This document shows positions 27,850 through 39,261 of a stretch of 64,000 nt of DNA, piece by piece (within the stretch, counting starts at the first letter, position 1; the number at the start of each line of letters is the position of its first letter). Both the position numbers and the translations under genes were made by a program. Source of the stretch: Taenia hydatigena (Eukaryota; Platyhelminthes; Cestoda; Cyclophyllidea; Taeniidae); the NCBI GenBank assembly GCA_036345935.2, contig JADWOT020000002.1, forward strand, positions 11,229,402 to 11,293,401, given 5' to 3'. The notes beneath the pieces were generated by a model that saw nothing but the letters and a program-made list of their open reading frames with translations, searched no databases and had not been told where the DNA came from.

Positions 27850-27854
27850 GTAAT

Positions 27855-28041
27855 TGTGGCGTCTCGAGTCTCCCTTGAAGGCCAAAGAAGGCGGAATACT
27901 AGGGCAAACATATGTATGCTCAAGAGGCAGAAGGAATTGAGCTGCTGGTACGGCCCGGAGGCCAGATTATGCAGCTACGACCATATGGCCACTTCCGTAA
28001 CTCTGACCAAACCCGGCAGTCCAATCAAGTAAAGTATTCTA
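27855..28041 (-). repeat. Solo LTR of family B, minus orientation
   Basis: The 187-bp block begins TGTGGCGTCTCGAG and matches the reverse complement of the 185-bp LTRs at 50628-50812 and 51299-51483 over its whole length. Shared features include CTCCCTTGAAGGC, a GGAGGCCAG/GAGGCCAGC core, ATATGGCCAC and GGCAGTCCAA. The right end reads CTA where CTACA is expected, so its terminal CA is mutated. No internal element sequence is attached. Its 5-bp flanks agree in four of five positions (GTAAT and GTAGT), as expected for an old target duplication. Confidence 0.8.
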
Positions 28042-28046
28042 GTAGT

Positions 28047-28276
28047 TGTAAAAGGTTCTTCCTCTTCCCTTCTCCCACTCTTACTATTAGAAGTCTTAGT
28101 ATTCTTTGATATCTTTATTATAGTTCAGGGGAGAAGGTATGGAGTGATACCGTAGAAGAGTTCAAAACGGGGATGCGTCAGCCTCTGGGTAGCGCCACGG
28201 TGTCTTGCGACCAGGTTTGAGTTGTTCTCTCACCTTCGGCCTGCAAAGCATATTTAAAGAACATTAGTATTGCACA
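28047..28276 (-). repeat. 3' LTR of the family A element
   Basis: The 230-bp block runs on the minus strand from TGTGCAATACTAATG to CCTTTTACA. It aligns with 30630-30865 and with 50121-50354. Shared blocks are TATGTT/TAATGTT with TCTTTAAATRTGCTTTG, a purine-rich AGAAGGGAAGAGGAAGAACC end, and terminal TG...CA. It directly follows a polypurine tract. Confidence 0.85.
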
Positions 28277-28291
28277 GCTCCCTCACCTTTT
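28277..28291 (-). promoter_or_regulatory. Polypurine tract of the family A element
   Basis: The minus-strand sequence AAAAGGTGAGGGAGC abuts the 3' LTR and is where plus-strand DNA synthesis would be primed. The family A fragment at 50.1 kb has an equivalent GAAAGGGGGAC at the same place. Confidence 0.75.
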
Positions 28292-28374
28292 GAGCACCGT
28301 CCCGTTGCTACTCTCGTTGGCTCGCTTTAATTGTGCTGTCGGATGGCTTTCTTTCTTTCACAACGGCATAGATT

Positions 28375-28557
28375 TTATCCTTGTATCCGACTAGGGGGAA
28401 ATTTGTAAGGTCGGACCCTATTGTGATGGATGGTTATTGGCTGGGTACGGAGTTGTGCATTCCGGACGGGGTAGTTCGTGAGCGAGGTAACTTTTACTAT
28501 ACGGAAGGGTTTGTATTCGGGAACCTGGAACAACCAGATGCTTAAGAGACGTGACAT
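28375..28557 (-). pseudogene. C-terminal tail of gypsy pol (after integrase)
   Basis: The 60-codon minus-strand frame ends with ITIHHNRVRPY. This resembles the HxxRLKPY-type end of gypsy polyproteins, just after the integrase C-terminal domain. It lies only about 45 bases after RNase H-like coding, so the zinc finger and DDE core of integrase (normally several hundred codons) have been deleted. Confidence 0.7.
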
Positions 28558-28600
28558 CTTCCTGGTACCGCAAGACCTAATCTTCCAGGGAGGGTTTGGA

Positions 28601-29145
28601 TTATTGTTGCCATAGTTGACTGGCTGCCTTGCCGGACGAATTCATCTCTTCCGCAGTGGGCATGGACGAGGATGCCAGATATCTCTCGTATGCCAGCCAC
28701 CTGTCAGAAACTAGAATACCCACTATACCGCAATCCCCTTCTGCTGGGAGAGGTCTGCGGAATAATGCATTCGCGTTACCACGCGAGTTCCTTTTTCTAT
28801 ACTGCACTGTACAGTTATATTGTTGCAGTTCTTCGTACCAGCGTACTATCAAATGGTCGATCTCCCTCATTGTCTTTGACCAGGTCAGCGCCTGATGGTT
28901 TATTTCACTATGAACCATCTCCTTATCAGGTAGTTCTTAAAGTGCCGAAATATTGTGTAGATGGCGAACAGTTCACGTTCCTCTACACTCTTCTTTCACA
29001 TTTTTTGTTGAGTCTAGCACTGGCATAGGCAATGACGTGTTCTCCGCCTTCTTTGTCTCTTTGTGAAAGTACACCACTCACGGTCACGTCACTGGCATCC
29101 ATGCCTAGTAAAAAGCCAGAATCGGAGCGAAACAGAGCCTCCGCT
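28601..29145 (-). pseudogene. Gypsy RNase H domain, degenerate
   Basis: Translated on the minus strand, the region gives MDASDVTVSGVLSQRD (with the DAS acidic position of RNase H), AYASARL, then HQALTWSKTMREIDHLIVRW and a basic NSRGNANAL segment typical of the end of gypsy RNase H. The frame changes several times between 29145 and 28918 and has internal stops. It follows RT without a gap and leads into the pol tail. Confidence 0.85.
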
Positions 29146-29756
29146 TTAGTTCTTTGAAGGCTTCATCATGTTTGTTCTCCCACTCGAAATTCTTTCCGCC
29201 TGCCTCTCAGTTAGCTTGTGTAGGGGACTGGCGTTCATTGCAAAGCGCTTAACGAGACACCTATGGTAGTTTGCAAAGCCGAGGAAGCTGCAAAGTTCTG
29301 TCCGATTGGTGCTGTTGGCCAAGCTCTCACTTGTACGATCTTCGGTGACTGTCATTCCATTTGTAGAGGCTGTATGACCTAAGAAAGTGACTGAACGACG
29401 AGGAAAGTGGCACTTCTTTGGAGTCAAGGTCAAACCTGCATCCTGCAGACGGTCCAGGACTAGTTTAAGATTGGCGCTATGCTCGTGAATGTCTCTACCA
29501 AAAACAAGGACGTCATCAAGTTAGACTACGCAATGTTTCGGAAAAAAGCTTAATCAGTGCTGTCTGCACTAGACACTGGAAGGTGGCTGAGGCGTTATCG
29601 AGTCCAAACGGCATTGTCTAGGACTCAGAAAGCCCCTTGAGCACTATAAAGATAGTCTTTTCTCGATGTTTTCAGCTACTTCTGCTTGCTAGTATCCGGA
29701 TTTTAAGGCTAGTGTCGCTAAGACGCCTTCAGCAGAACTCAAGACCGCTTTGGTGT
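29146..29756 (-). pseudogene. Gypsy reverse transcriptase, catalytic residues lost
   Basis: The minus-strand motifs run in order. A motif-A-like TLALKSGY has Ala where the catalytic Asp of TLDL is expected and is followed by TAG (29669-29671). MPFGLDNASATFQ comes next. Then LDDVLVFGRD appears, with TAA (29521-29523) at the residue before LDD, normally an aromatic of the Y/F-x-DD box. The thumb and connection region follows: TPKKCHFPRRSVTFLGH, ELCSFLGFANYHR and PLHKLTE. The frame shifts between the first and second motifs. The family assignment is secure and the enzyme is clearly dead. Confidence 0.92.
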
Positions 29757-29952
29757 TACGAAGGAAGTAAACGCCAAGTATTACACACCACACTAATTCT
29801 GGACATATGATAAATTGCCCTGTTAATTTTTCTTTCCCCATTAAGACTATTAATGACGGCTTTTCTTCTTACTTCATCTTCCTCCCTTCCGCTGAGAGAA
29901 GTTTTGTAGAGAGAGAATCCGTGCAAAACTTGCTACAGGAATTTTGGAAAGC

Positions 29953-30704
29953 TTAAAGATTCACTAATAACTTAGCTGCACCTGAGCCAAGGAGGAAGCT
30001 GCAAGGATATCCTTCTAGCTTGCCACAGACTCGTATGAATGGGAGTGAACCATAATGGGGTAAGCAGGATAAGGAATAGTACGGCTCACCTGCCCGTGGG
30101 GCATGGTGCGACAGAGTACAACGTGGACGTGTGGGGTTCGTCCGGCGGTTGGACGTCTGAGACGTCTGTGTCAGGAGGAGCTCTTGACGTTTCCCATTCG
30201 CTGCCTCCACCAACTGACTGAGATCGTTGGTCCTCATGGCGTGAAGCTTCGCCGCGATGGTTGGTGGTCGGACTCCGGCTCTGAATTGAACGGCCACCCA
30301 GTTATTCACCCTGTTTGATGGGCAGCCTCTGAAGGCCCGTTTGGCTAGAAGCTGCAGAGCCTCAGCATAGTTCTTGTCGTTTTCGCCTGGCTTTTGATTG
30401 CGGCGAAAAAATCTCTAGCCAGCGACTACTCTTGCTGGTCAATGTCGGAGTCAGGAGAGACCCCTGCATCTATCGCCGCCGAGAAAAGCTCTTGCAAAAC
30501 AGCACGGAGGATGAGCGGGATCCTCTGCTGTTGAGGATATAAGTGGTAATTGGACTTCACGGTTTTCATCCAGTCTCCAAAGTTCATTCCTCCTTTAAAG
30601 CGGGAGAGGTCCACCAACACTGCCATCTGTGTAGAAGCTTCTTCCCTTTCCTTCTCCTCCTTTCTTCCGCCCTTACTATGCGAAGGCTGGTTGTTTCTGG
30701 ACAT
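29953..30704 (-). pseudogene. Gypsy gag and start of protease, degenerate
   Basis: Three consecutive minus-strand frames give a gag. The N-terminal part includes LSRFKGGMNFGDWMKTV. The middle stretch, KPGENDKNYAEALQLLAKRA, resembles the usual gag capsid-like region. The C-terminal part is followed by GYPCSFLLGSGAAKLL, a retroviral-type aspartic protease start with Gly where the catalytic Asp of DSG is expected. No intact CCHC zinc knuckle remains. The first frame opens at ATG 30704, inside the 5' LTR, and reads without a stop across the LTR border and the primer-binding region. Confidence 0.85.
30608..30625 (-). promoter_or_regulatory. Probable primer-binding site of the family A element
   Basis: Four bases after the 5' LTR end (TACA, then CAGA), the minus strand reads TGGCAGTGTTGGTGGACC. 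It starts with TGG, as expected for pairing with a tRNA CCA end. The miniature element at 50.8 kb has a similar TGGTGGCAGCGG site. The tRNA was not identified. Confidence 0.5.
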
Positions 30705-30865
30705 CTTTGTTATAGGCTGAAGAACAATGCACGATAACTATGCTGGAGAGTCAAAGGCGAGTGTGAGTTGACCTCTGGAAAGCAACCGCGGTGCTCCACG
30801 ATTGGGTTGAAATTGTCCTCCCGCCTATGGCCTACAAAGCACATTTAAAGAACATAAGTATTACA
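30630..30865 (-). repeat. 5' LTR of the family A element
   Basis: The 236-bp block runs on the minus strand from TGTAATACTTATGTTC to GCTTCTACA, aligned with the 3' LTR at 28047-28276. It contains the ATG that opens the gag frame (30704) and encodes a basic/acidic stretch rich in Lys, Glu and Gly before the LTR ends. Confidence 0.85.
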
Positions 30866-33800
30866 GCTGGAAGTGGAAGAGATGAATTTGGAGAAATCAA
30901 AAAAACCTGTTCTCTCATCTAGTTTAAAAAAGTGCGCATTTTCAATAATATAAAGCATAATCAGGCGCAAAAAATTAATAATAAGGTTTTGCCCGAAAAA
31001 TTAAAATAAATAATAATGTGGGCCCTACTTTTTCAAAGCGGGTGCAGCATGCATTGCCTAATTTCTTTGCTAAAACTTATAAAAGCATGCTAATTACCTG
31101 GTGTCGACCTTCTTTCAAAAAGCCCTCGGACAAACAATAAACGGTTTTTACGACCCTGACCGGAATCATGCTTGATGTTACATAGCGTTTATGTGTCACG
31201 TGTGCTATTTAGCACCGACCCAAGGCTAGCAAGATGGTTATTTACAGTGTAAACGAAATAGCTGATGAAGGCTAATTGCCTATTCTACTTTTGGAGCAGG
31301 AGTTGACCCGTTGGATCAACGAAACCAAAGATAACGCGACTATCTTGGCAATGCAGCTGTAGGCGCAGTGCTTCTGTACGTGCTCTCCCAGGTGTTGCCA
31401 TTGCTTTTCTTAGGTAAGGATTTACTAAAGCTTAGGTGCCATTTGCTAAATTTCTTATGCATACCACCTCATTACCACGAGAAGCTTGTCTTGGATGCAC
31501 ATACAAATGATATAAAATACTGCAAGAGGAAGTGTTAGATCCAGCTCTGCGTTATTCACTCCTAAAATCTGCAACTCAATCAATTTATTGAACTAATTGG
31601 TCAACGGGTCTGACGTTGCTGTTCCAACTTATGCGACGTTAGTGGAGCCATCCATTCAGTTGACTGCTTTAAGTCTTTCAATAAAATGCATTAAAGATAT
31701 GTTTCCTATACCAGCCAGATTATGTTTTCCAAAGCCAAACGCTACAAGATTACTCGTCGACTAACGCAATCACCGATGAGATGCTTTAGCGCTTTCTCCA
31801 CGCTACATGAAGGCTTACTAACAGGGAACGCGCATCTCCTACCAGCGTTAGCTGACGAACCCATACGGGTAGCCACGGACTCTAGGTATTATCGTTGCGC
31901 CATGGTGTATAAGGTGCAAAAAATTATTACTCGTGCTCGAAAACGAAGGCTATTAGAGAAGATTTCGCACACCGAAACCAGTAAGGAAAGCCAAAAAAGG
32001 CACTTGACCTTGAAGTTAATATCAAACTTTTAAAACGCTTTCTAGCCTTCATTTCCGATTCGTTTGGATGGAGAACTTGCAGATGTGACGATGGGCTAAG
32101 TGAGACCGTTCGCTAAGCTGAATGAATGGAACGGATAGGCATGGAATGCTTGGTTGCTTAACTCTTGTGATTTTCACTTCGTTTGATGGGGATCACTAAC
32201 ATATAGCAGATGCAAAAACTTTGTCAACGCTCGAAAGTAAGAAAAAGTAAGTCATGATTTTAGGGCAGGGTGTGTAGTGCTGACGTACGGAGGAGGTGGT
32301 AGCAGGGTCTGCTGATTTGCTTCAGGGACGAATCCTTTCAAGAGAGCCACAGAGTAGGAGTCTTAATACCTTAGAAAACTAAATGAAAGTGGTCACTTGT
32401 GAATTTGGCGGATATTTCGTCTCTACTTGCAAAGCAACGGCGTGGTAGTTGGATTGCAAACCACTCCGCTAAGAGGCAGGCTACTGGTAACTTAGCGTAA
32501 AGTCGAAGCAGCATTGTTCGGCCAAATGGATCCACTGAATAGTAGAAGACCCCACAGACACACACGATTCGGTGTTTTAATATCTGTGTTACATAGGGAG
32601 AGAAATCTTAAAGTATACCAGTGATTTATCCCTTAGTTGGACCAAATCAAATAAACCTGGCTTCATTATTTCACAGGCCACACTTTACGTCAATCAGGAA
32701 TTAATTGAGATTTCCATGTTTCCTCTGTTAAAAGCGTTGACGAAATCTTTAAGACGCAGTCAAAGTTAGCGACCTAATGAACAAGTGGTCCATCCCTTTG
32801 TCAGAAGGTCTTCTGGCGAATTTTTCTTCTCTGTTTCCTCTCTCCAGGAGATGAGGTCACACTCTCACACTCCAAAATGCGTTTTGGAAACAGCGCATTT
32901 TGATGTTGCAAACTGCGCAGTCTCCTCTTGCTCATCCTGCGGTCATCACCAGTGTGGCGTAAGTTCAAATTGGTCCCACAAGCGGTTCTGCTTCTGGTGA
33001 GCAGGTAGCGAGAGCTGGTAGTGAACTCAGCTTAATCGCTGAAACTTAGTCTATCTTGCATAATTTTGACTGACGTTCCGCCTCTAGATTAAGCAGTAGA
33101 CGTATCGGTTGTTGCAGCACAAATTTCTACTACTTTGTCCTCTTGTCCCAGCATTGCAATAATGCGTGGTCTGGAGATTGTCGACATGGAGGAAATGGCG
33201 GATTGTGCAATTTTGCCTATTCAGACACTGACCAGACCTTCATAATTGGGCATTCAATGAGTTGATGATGAGCATCTTGTTAGACGAGAAAATAGGAGTC
33301 ACCAACACGTGGAAATTAACTTTTTCTTGTGAGACTTCGTCAGCATCTGAAGAGCTATCAACATCAGGCAAAATTCTTTCTTGCGACTTTATCTCTCTGC
33401 GTTGGCAGTCGAGTTACTTCCTGCGCTCTCATTGCGAATGAGAATTGAACGAGCAACGCATTTGAGATTAAGAGCAAAACACAATAGACTCATGTTCAGT
33501 CACTTCCTTAAAGGAGCGCAATCAAATCGATGTGAAGAGACTCAGAACGGAGTTTCCGTCTGCGATTGCCTATGGCAGTTCTCGCGGTAAATATTTCTAC
33601 TATAAGCCTATTCGAATCATAAAGAGCCTATAATGGCAACGGATAGTGAGGGACCACGGTTACATCATTGCGGTCTGCTTTGTCGCTTGTGATCTCGTTC
33701 AAAACCTCTCTTCATGCTTTAGTCACCAGTGGTACCTTAGATAGCCCGTATGCGTCGCTTTGCTGCTCTTTAACTTGCTTCATCTTTCATTGATCGCAAT

Positions 33801-34866
33801 TGCTACTCTGCAATTTGTTATCTTGATTTTTCTCTTATTTTTCATGTAGTAGTAGTCGTAAACTGTAGCAAATATGGGCTGATTGACATGAAGGAGCCCA
33901 TTCTAACAGCTAACATTTGGTAACATCTGGATGTCACTGTGCATTTCCTCCCTTTCTGGCTTCACTCATAATTTTTTTCCTTTATTTTTGTTTCTCGTAA
34001 TTGCTTCCTCATGTTTTTAAGAAATAGTAGCAAATGGGATCTGGTTGACACATTCTACATTGCATTTTACCTCATTTCCTTTTGCGATGGTAAATACTAG
34101 AGTCCTTTATTTGTTAGACATTGCTGCAATGCTCTGATTTACGTGATGGACGCCTAGATTTCATTTGTTTGGGGTTCAGCTCACTTTCGTGCTGGTTTGT
34201 GCTTGTCAAATTTAACTAGTTTGAGCAGCATTTATCAAAGTGCTTGTGTGATGGTCATTGCGAGTTAATGGCAGTTTATTTGGAAGTGAAATTCTCGGCC
34301 ACTGCCATTGTTGAGTCGGGTGAGTCAGATTACAATAGATAGAGTATGGGTAGGGCATGGAACAGGGGGAACCGGTGATCAGAGGTAAAAATATCAGGGA
34401 TCTTGAGAAAACATGACAAAGGTAGTTACCCTTGTCGTAATTAAGAGTTGAAGGGTATTTCGTGGTTGATGCACAAAATTACATGTTTGGAGATTTACTA
34501 CATCTGCTTACTTTGGTCGTCTACCTCTTCATTTCCAAAGTGAGTCGGCAAATCTTCACATTGATTCCTCTTCGGCATTGTCATCTAGCCTGAAGTGCCA
34601 AGGGGAAAGCAGGAACTTAGCCAGTGTGGATGATCTTGTATGAGGTTGGCGCTGCTTCAGCGTCTTCTGTTTCATCTCAGCATAGGGATGAGGCACTACA
34701 GCTCTCCAGTTGAGAGTCCAACAATCGTCGAACGGCAGATTTGCCATCTTTACTTACTACCGCTTGCACTGCATCCCGTCATTTGCAGCTCTCACACAGG
34801 CAACATGGATTACTGGCGACAAAGAGAGCGAATCGCCTCTAATTGGCATAAAAGTTCACACCGGTT
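30866..34866. other. Non-coding stretch, nothing recognised
   Basis: The longest frame is 103 codons (31722-32033, plus), basic, with no known motif. No element, RNA gene or repeat is clear. Confidence 0.4.
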
Positions 34867-34990
34867 TTACATGCTACATTGCTTAACTTGCCTCTCTTTA
34901 GCATTTGCTGACTCAAAGTCGACCGCCGTGTGAAGCGACATATGGGGCTTCAATGCTACTCTCTTCCCACCATGAGATGTCCACTTCAAT
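34867..34990 (-). CDS. Candidate 3'-terminal exon, unknown protein
   Basis: The minus strand has the strongest acceptor-like signal in the window: a long pyrimidine run (CTTTATTCCTTCTTTCCTTC) ending in CAG at 34991-34992. Entering in phase 2, 40 codons are open to TAA (34867-34869). They include LKWTSHGGKRVALKPHMS and end with AKERQVKQCSM. Another frame is also open for 25 codons, so the phase is not certain. The protein is not recognised. A possible upstream exon near 35140-35180 ends at CTTA|GTAAGG. Confidence 0.33.
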
Positions 34991-36699
34991 CTGAAGGAAG
35001 GAAAGAAGGAATAAAGGGGGCCGCAGGAAAAAAAAGCAATTAAATGTTAGAAGTGAGTTTGTGGATAATAAAGTGTTGGCAATGTGAAGAGTTGAAAGTA
35101 CTTGGGCAACCGACAGGTCATCCAACGAAAGACCAAAGAAGACCTTACTAAGCTCAGGATGGAACCGTCCTTGAATCCATGTATACTTAAGCTTACACAC
35201 ACACACACCTTCCTGCCTGTTTTTGCACAGCACCAAATAAGGTGACCCCCCAAAAGAGGGAAATTGAAATAGGTAATAACGCACATGCAGACTCGGGTAG
35301 ACAAATGGACAGATAGGCGTGGACATATGGTGAAAAGGGCGCAGATGAACTAAGGAGGTAGGGGGACTCTCTGCAAGGTGAATGTAGGAAGTGGGCAATC
35401 AGAATGGCAGACAGGAGTTCGGCCAGCCTATAGATTACGAAGTAGTAGCAATGGTTCACCTACCCTTTCGAGGGAGTAAGTTGAGAAGAGGAAAAGGAGC
35501 AGATGGAACTAGGGCGAAATGTTGAAGAACAAGCTAAAGTAACCAAAAGAAACACAAAAATGGAGGGTTTTTGGCAATCCAAGATGAGCTATGCGAAACA
35601 AGGTTTGGCTTTAAGTACAGTGTAGTTTGGAGAGATCTAGTCTAGCTTGTGCTAATCTAATCTGGTCATGTTCCTTTGCTTGATATAATAATGTCATAGT
35701 AAAGAGGACGCCAGCGGTCAGGGAGGTAGAAGAAGGAAAAGGAGAAAGGGGAGAATTTATGTTGGATTGAAGGGATGTGATGGTGAGAGAAGCGCAAGAA
35801 GGGCAGAGGAGCAACACGTCCTCGTGTCACTAAAGTGGAGAACAAAGGTAAGGAATTACAATGCAGATGCATTATAGAGTTGGATGCATGGAGTACACGC
35901 AGTGGGTCACAAATCGAGATGCAACACCTTAAAGCATATTGAGCGCAGCAGGAGACGAAGGAGACACTTAACAATAATGTGCTGGAGATTGGCATCAGAA
36001 AGGAGGAGTAGACATGAGGCCTCCCCTTCACCCACTTCAAAGACTTCATCAAACCAAGTTCTTAAGTGTGCACCTTGACCCGTAATATCTACGAGAGGGA
36101 AAGAGAAAGCCTCGATTCACATGCCATGGAATCGTGTCGTGCCAAATGATCAGACCAAATTTGTTGTGGGGTTGACCTGAATGGTAACGTATAAGGCTTC
36201 TCTGAGGATGAGAAATACACCATAGATCTGATAGCTTTGCCTACTTCCCTCTTATTTTATTTTCGTCCGCCGTAAACTAGCCCAGGCATCCGATCTTGTC
36301 TTTTGTGGATACAATCCAATCTAGTCAGATCGGGCTAAGCTCTGCTATGCTATGCTTCTGTAGATGAGCATGAACATTGAGCAAGTTGTTGTTCATCAGT
36401 TGGTCCTCTGGTGCTGTTTCTCACTCGGTAAATACAAAAGCATGAAAGAGACAAAAAGTAAGTGCAGCGCAGTAAGCGTTGTGGAAGTTATGAGATGACT
36501 AAGGGAATAGACGACTTACCCCTTAGGAAACAAGGAGCATTTCTGGTGCTCATCTCTGAAAATGCCTCTGACGAATCGGTGCTTTGCATTGCTCAAGACA
36601 ACAACGTTGCGCAAATTTTTTCGATAAGTAAAGAGATATATTTGCTGCCAAAAGAGACAAAGGAATGACTGAGATAGAGGCAAAGGGATAAGAAGCTGT
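34991..36699. other. Purine-rich (plus) intergenic or intronic stretch
   Basis: The plus strand is rich in GGA and GAA runs, so long pyrimidine-coded frames appear on the minus strand (for example 35666-36052) without domain content. A short (AC)7 tract lies at 35195-35208. Confidence 0.45.
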
Positions 36700-37040
36700 G
36701 GAAATGGAATATAGAAGGATGAGAAAGGAGAATAGAGGATTGGAAATGGGCATCGTAGGATGCCTCTGCGCAGCGCTGTAGTACAGCGCGCCTTATTTTT
36801 TACCATTTTCTCTCACCTATTCCCGAAGTGAGTAATTTACCCACTCAAATAGCCATGTGACCAGGTATGATATGAAGGATTTGACTTAGTAAAAAAAAAT
36901 TCGAATTTTTTTATTCAATGGCACACTCAAAGAGGCCGAGCATAGTTTTCCTTTTCTATGTGATATGCAGTAGATACCATATGTGAAAATAGTGGAATGA
37001 TGCGTGCGAATGAAGTAATGGAGAGAAAGGAGAAAATAAA
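36700..37040 (+). repeat. Diverged direct repeat, copy 1
   Basis: It aligns with 37560-37860. Both copies show GAGAAAGG, then ATCGT(A/C)(A/G)GATGC(C/T)TCTG, a GCGCTGT(A/G) block, CCTTATTTT, CCATGT and GGCACAC(T/T)CAA(A/G)A. The spacing between copies is about 860 bases. Confidence 0.65.
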
Positions 37041-37559
37041 ATAGGGGGAGTAGGGGAAAGGGAATGTGGTTGATGGCATAGCTTTCTCTTAATTTCTGCC
37101 GCATTTACCTTTTTTGGCACCCTGATTGCTCTGATGAGGCAGGGTGGGACGTCGGGAGTAACGAAAAGATGGAGAGGAAGACAATGGAAGCGGAGGCCAA
37201 AAGAAGGCCAGCGGCGAGGAGAAAACGAAGCGGAAGGGAGGCACTGGCAAATGACTGAATGGTAGGAATGACACTGCGAAGCAGAATGAATAATGGAAGA
37301 CGGCAGAAAGCGCAAAAGAGCATCTCTGACAGTTTTTGTGTGATTAAACTCTTACAATCTGACATGTGCAACTCGACTAGTAGCACGTGCGTCTCCTATA
37401 AGTGGTTTTGTTGGACCGTGAGAGCAGAGAGGTATGAATTTAGTAAAAAGTTGGCGGCTATTTAGCTAGGAAAGGTACGATTTAGGCCAACTGTTACCTT
37501 AAAGCTGACCGCAGCTGATTTGTTCAGCTAAATATGGCGAAATGAAAGTTGGGTGAGAG

Positions 37560-37860
37560 GCGAAGACAGAACATTTAGAGAAAGGAAGTAGGGAAGGGAC
37601 AGAGAATGATTATCGTCAGATGCTTCTGTACAGTGTTATGGCGCTGTGTCCCTTATTTTATTTCTTGTTCTGCCATGCGTTTTTGAGTTCATTTTATTTA
37701 CGCAGTCATCAGACCATGTATTTGAGTTAACGGAACCTGAGTTTCTGTCGAACGGCACACTTGAAGACGCAGCACATTATTTTACCATGATAGGTGAGTT
37801 CAAATAGAATATCAGTTGTGACAATGTTGAGATGGTGCATGCAAATGAAGGAGAAGGCAA
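37560..37860 (+). repeat. Diverged direct repeat, copy 2
   Basis: Second copy of the block at 36700-37040. It ends near the shared ATGATGCGTGCGAATGAAG / ATGGTGCATGCAAATGAAG segment. Confidence 0.65.
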
Positions 37861-37919
37861 GGAGGGCATAACAAACCTTTGGTTTCTAGGATTTTCATTT
37901 CTTTTGGTTTTCTGGTGCC

Positions 37920-38045
37920 TTTGGAATAGTGAAATGGGATCCCTACATATCAGCCGCGCCGAAATTAACTGATTTGTGAACAAGAACTGTTGCAAGCAAC
38001 TAACGAAGGAAGGAGAATGCTGAATTTCAGTTCTGATCCCATTGA
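37920..38045 (-). repeat. Dispersed repeat related to 53283-53390, inverted
   Basis: The reverse complement reads CAGAACTGAAATTCAGC, GCAACAGTTCTTG and TGATATGTAGGGA. These match CAGAACTGAAATTTAGC, GTGGCAGTTCTCG and TGATTTGTAGGGA at 53283-53390. Confidence 0.6.
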
Positions 38046-39261
38046 AAGCGTTTGCAGAACAAGATAAGCATAAAACTTTCAATTTGGATCATTTCCGGTA
38101 GCAGAAATATCCAACCGTTCGAGCGTACGTTATCAATCATCTGTGTCAAACTAGGCGCTCAATCATCGACCAAACCTTTCTTTTACAATCTGATAGGAGA
38201 ATTGCCGCAAGTAACTACTAAATGGTATAAGCTGCTAGAGTATAATTCTAATCGAATCTGGATCTAAATAAACAGAATGTAACGCAGCTCTATATGCTTG
38301 CATTATTTTGGCTTTCTTCGCCGAAAACGTCCACTTGACTATCGGCCAGGTCTGAATTTTTACTATATGACTCGAGAAGCGTCGCGGCTACCAGAGATGA
38401 AATGAACAGCTGAGTAAAAAACTGAATAATTGTGGGTAACAAACCAAGGAAATGGATCTCAGCCATGCACTCAAGCTATCCTAGTTTTCGTATTGAAATC
38501 ATTCGCATTACATTGCGTTCATTCCTAAACACTAAATATCTTAAAATTGAACTGAACTTCACTAAACCGCAGCTAATCTAACATTTGAAACCTAATCTTA
38601 ATTAATTACAGATTGAAAGGAACAACAAATGACGCACCGTAATGTCCGTTCACCCTGGCTGTTTGTTAATACGCACTCTTAGCACAGCTGCATGGCACGA
38701 AATGTTATGGTTTCAGAGGAGACCTACTTTTGTGGCATCGTAGCCAACTGACAGCCGGTGCCTAATTGGAACCGCTTACAGACCCAAGTGAGAAACACTT
38801 AGAACGCAGAGCACTTGAGTCAATTCGCTAATGTGTTGCTTATATAATCTGATTGTGATCGAAGCTACCACACAAAAGCTAATAGCATCCTGACCTCTTC
38901 GATGGCGGTGGAACACGGTGAGCAGCTATTTCGCAAATAAATCCTTTTCTCGTCTTATCATCAGGACTTCTAATTATAACCACATCGCTATTAAACAACT
39001 TAAATTGACTAGGAGTTATACGTAGTTTACAGATGTAAGCATGATATCTAGTCGTACTAAGCAATTTTAGGGCGCATTAATGATTAAAATCTTGAAAATA
39101 AACAATAAATTTTAGTTGTCTAGTAAATGGATATTGCTAGTTTATGCACGAGGGGGATAATAAGGAACCATATAATGCAACTAATTCTTACCTAAATTAT
39201 GTGCAAAGCAGTGCTAAAGGCAGAATTCCAGCCTTGAATCGCTCGGTAAAGGGCTTGTGAT
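38046..39261. other. Non-coding stretch, nothing recognised
   Basis: Only short frames are present. I see no element or RNA gene. Confidence 0.4.

Larger units (their letters stand above)
28047..30865 (-). mobile_element. Degenerate Ty3/gypsy LTR retrotransposon (family A)
   Basis: The order on the minus strand is LTR, gag, protease, reverse transcriptase, RNase H, pol tail, polypurine tract, LTR. This is the Ty3/gypsy gene order. At 2.8 kb it is well short of the 5-6 kb usual for the group because the integrase core is missing between RNase H and the pol tail. It cannot move by itself: protease and RT catalytic residues are lost and frames are broken. The two LTRs differ widely, so the insertion is old. 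No clear target duplication is seen (GTAGT on one side, GCTGG on the other). Confidence 0.93.

Noticed and set aside
34913..35398. 161-codon minus-strand open frame
   Set aside because: It runs through a pyrimidine-rich intron-like tract and an (AC)n repeat. Only the last part, after a strong acceptor, is plausible, and that reads better in another phase.
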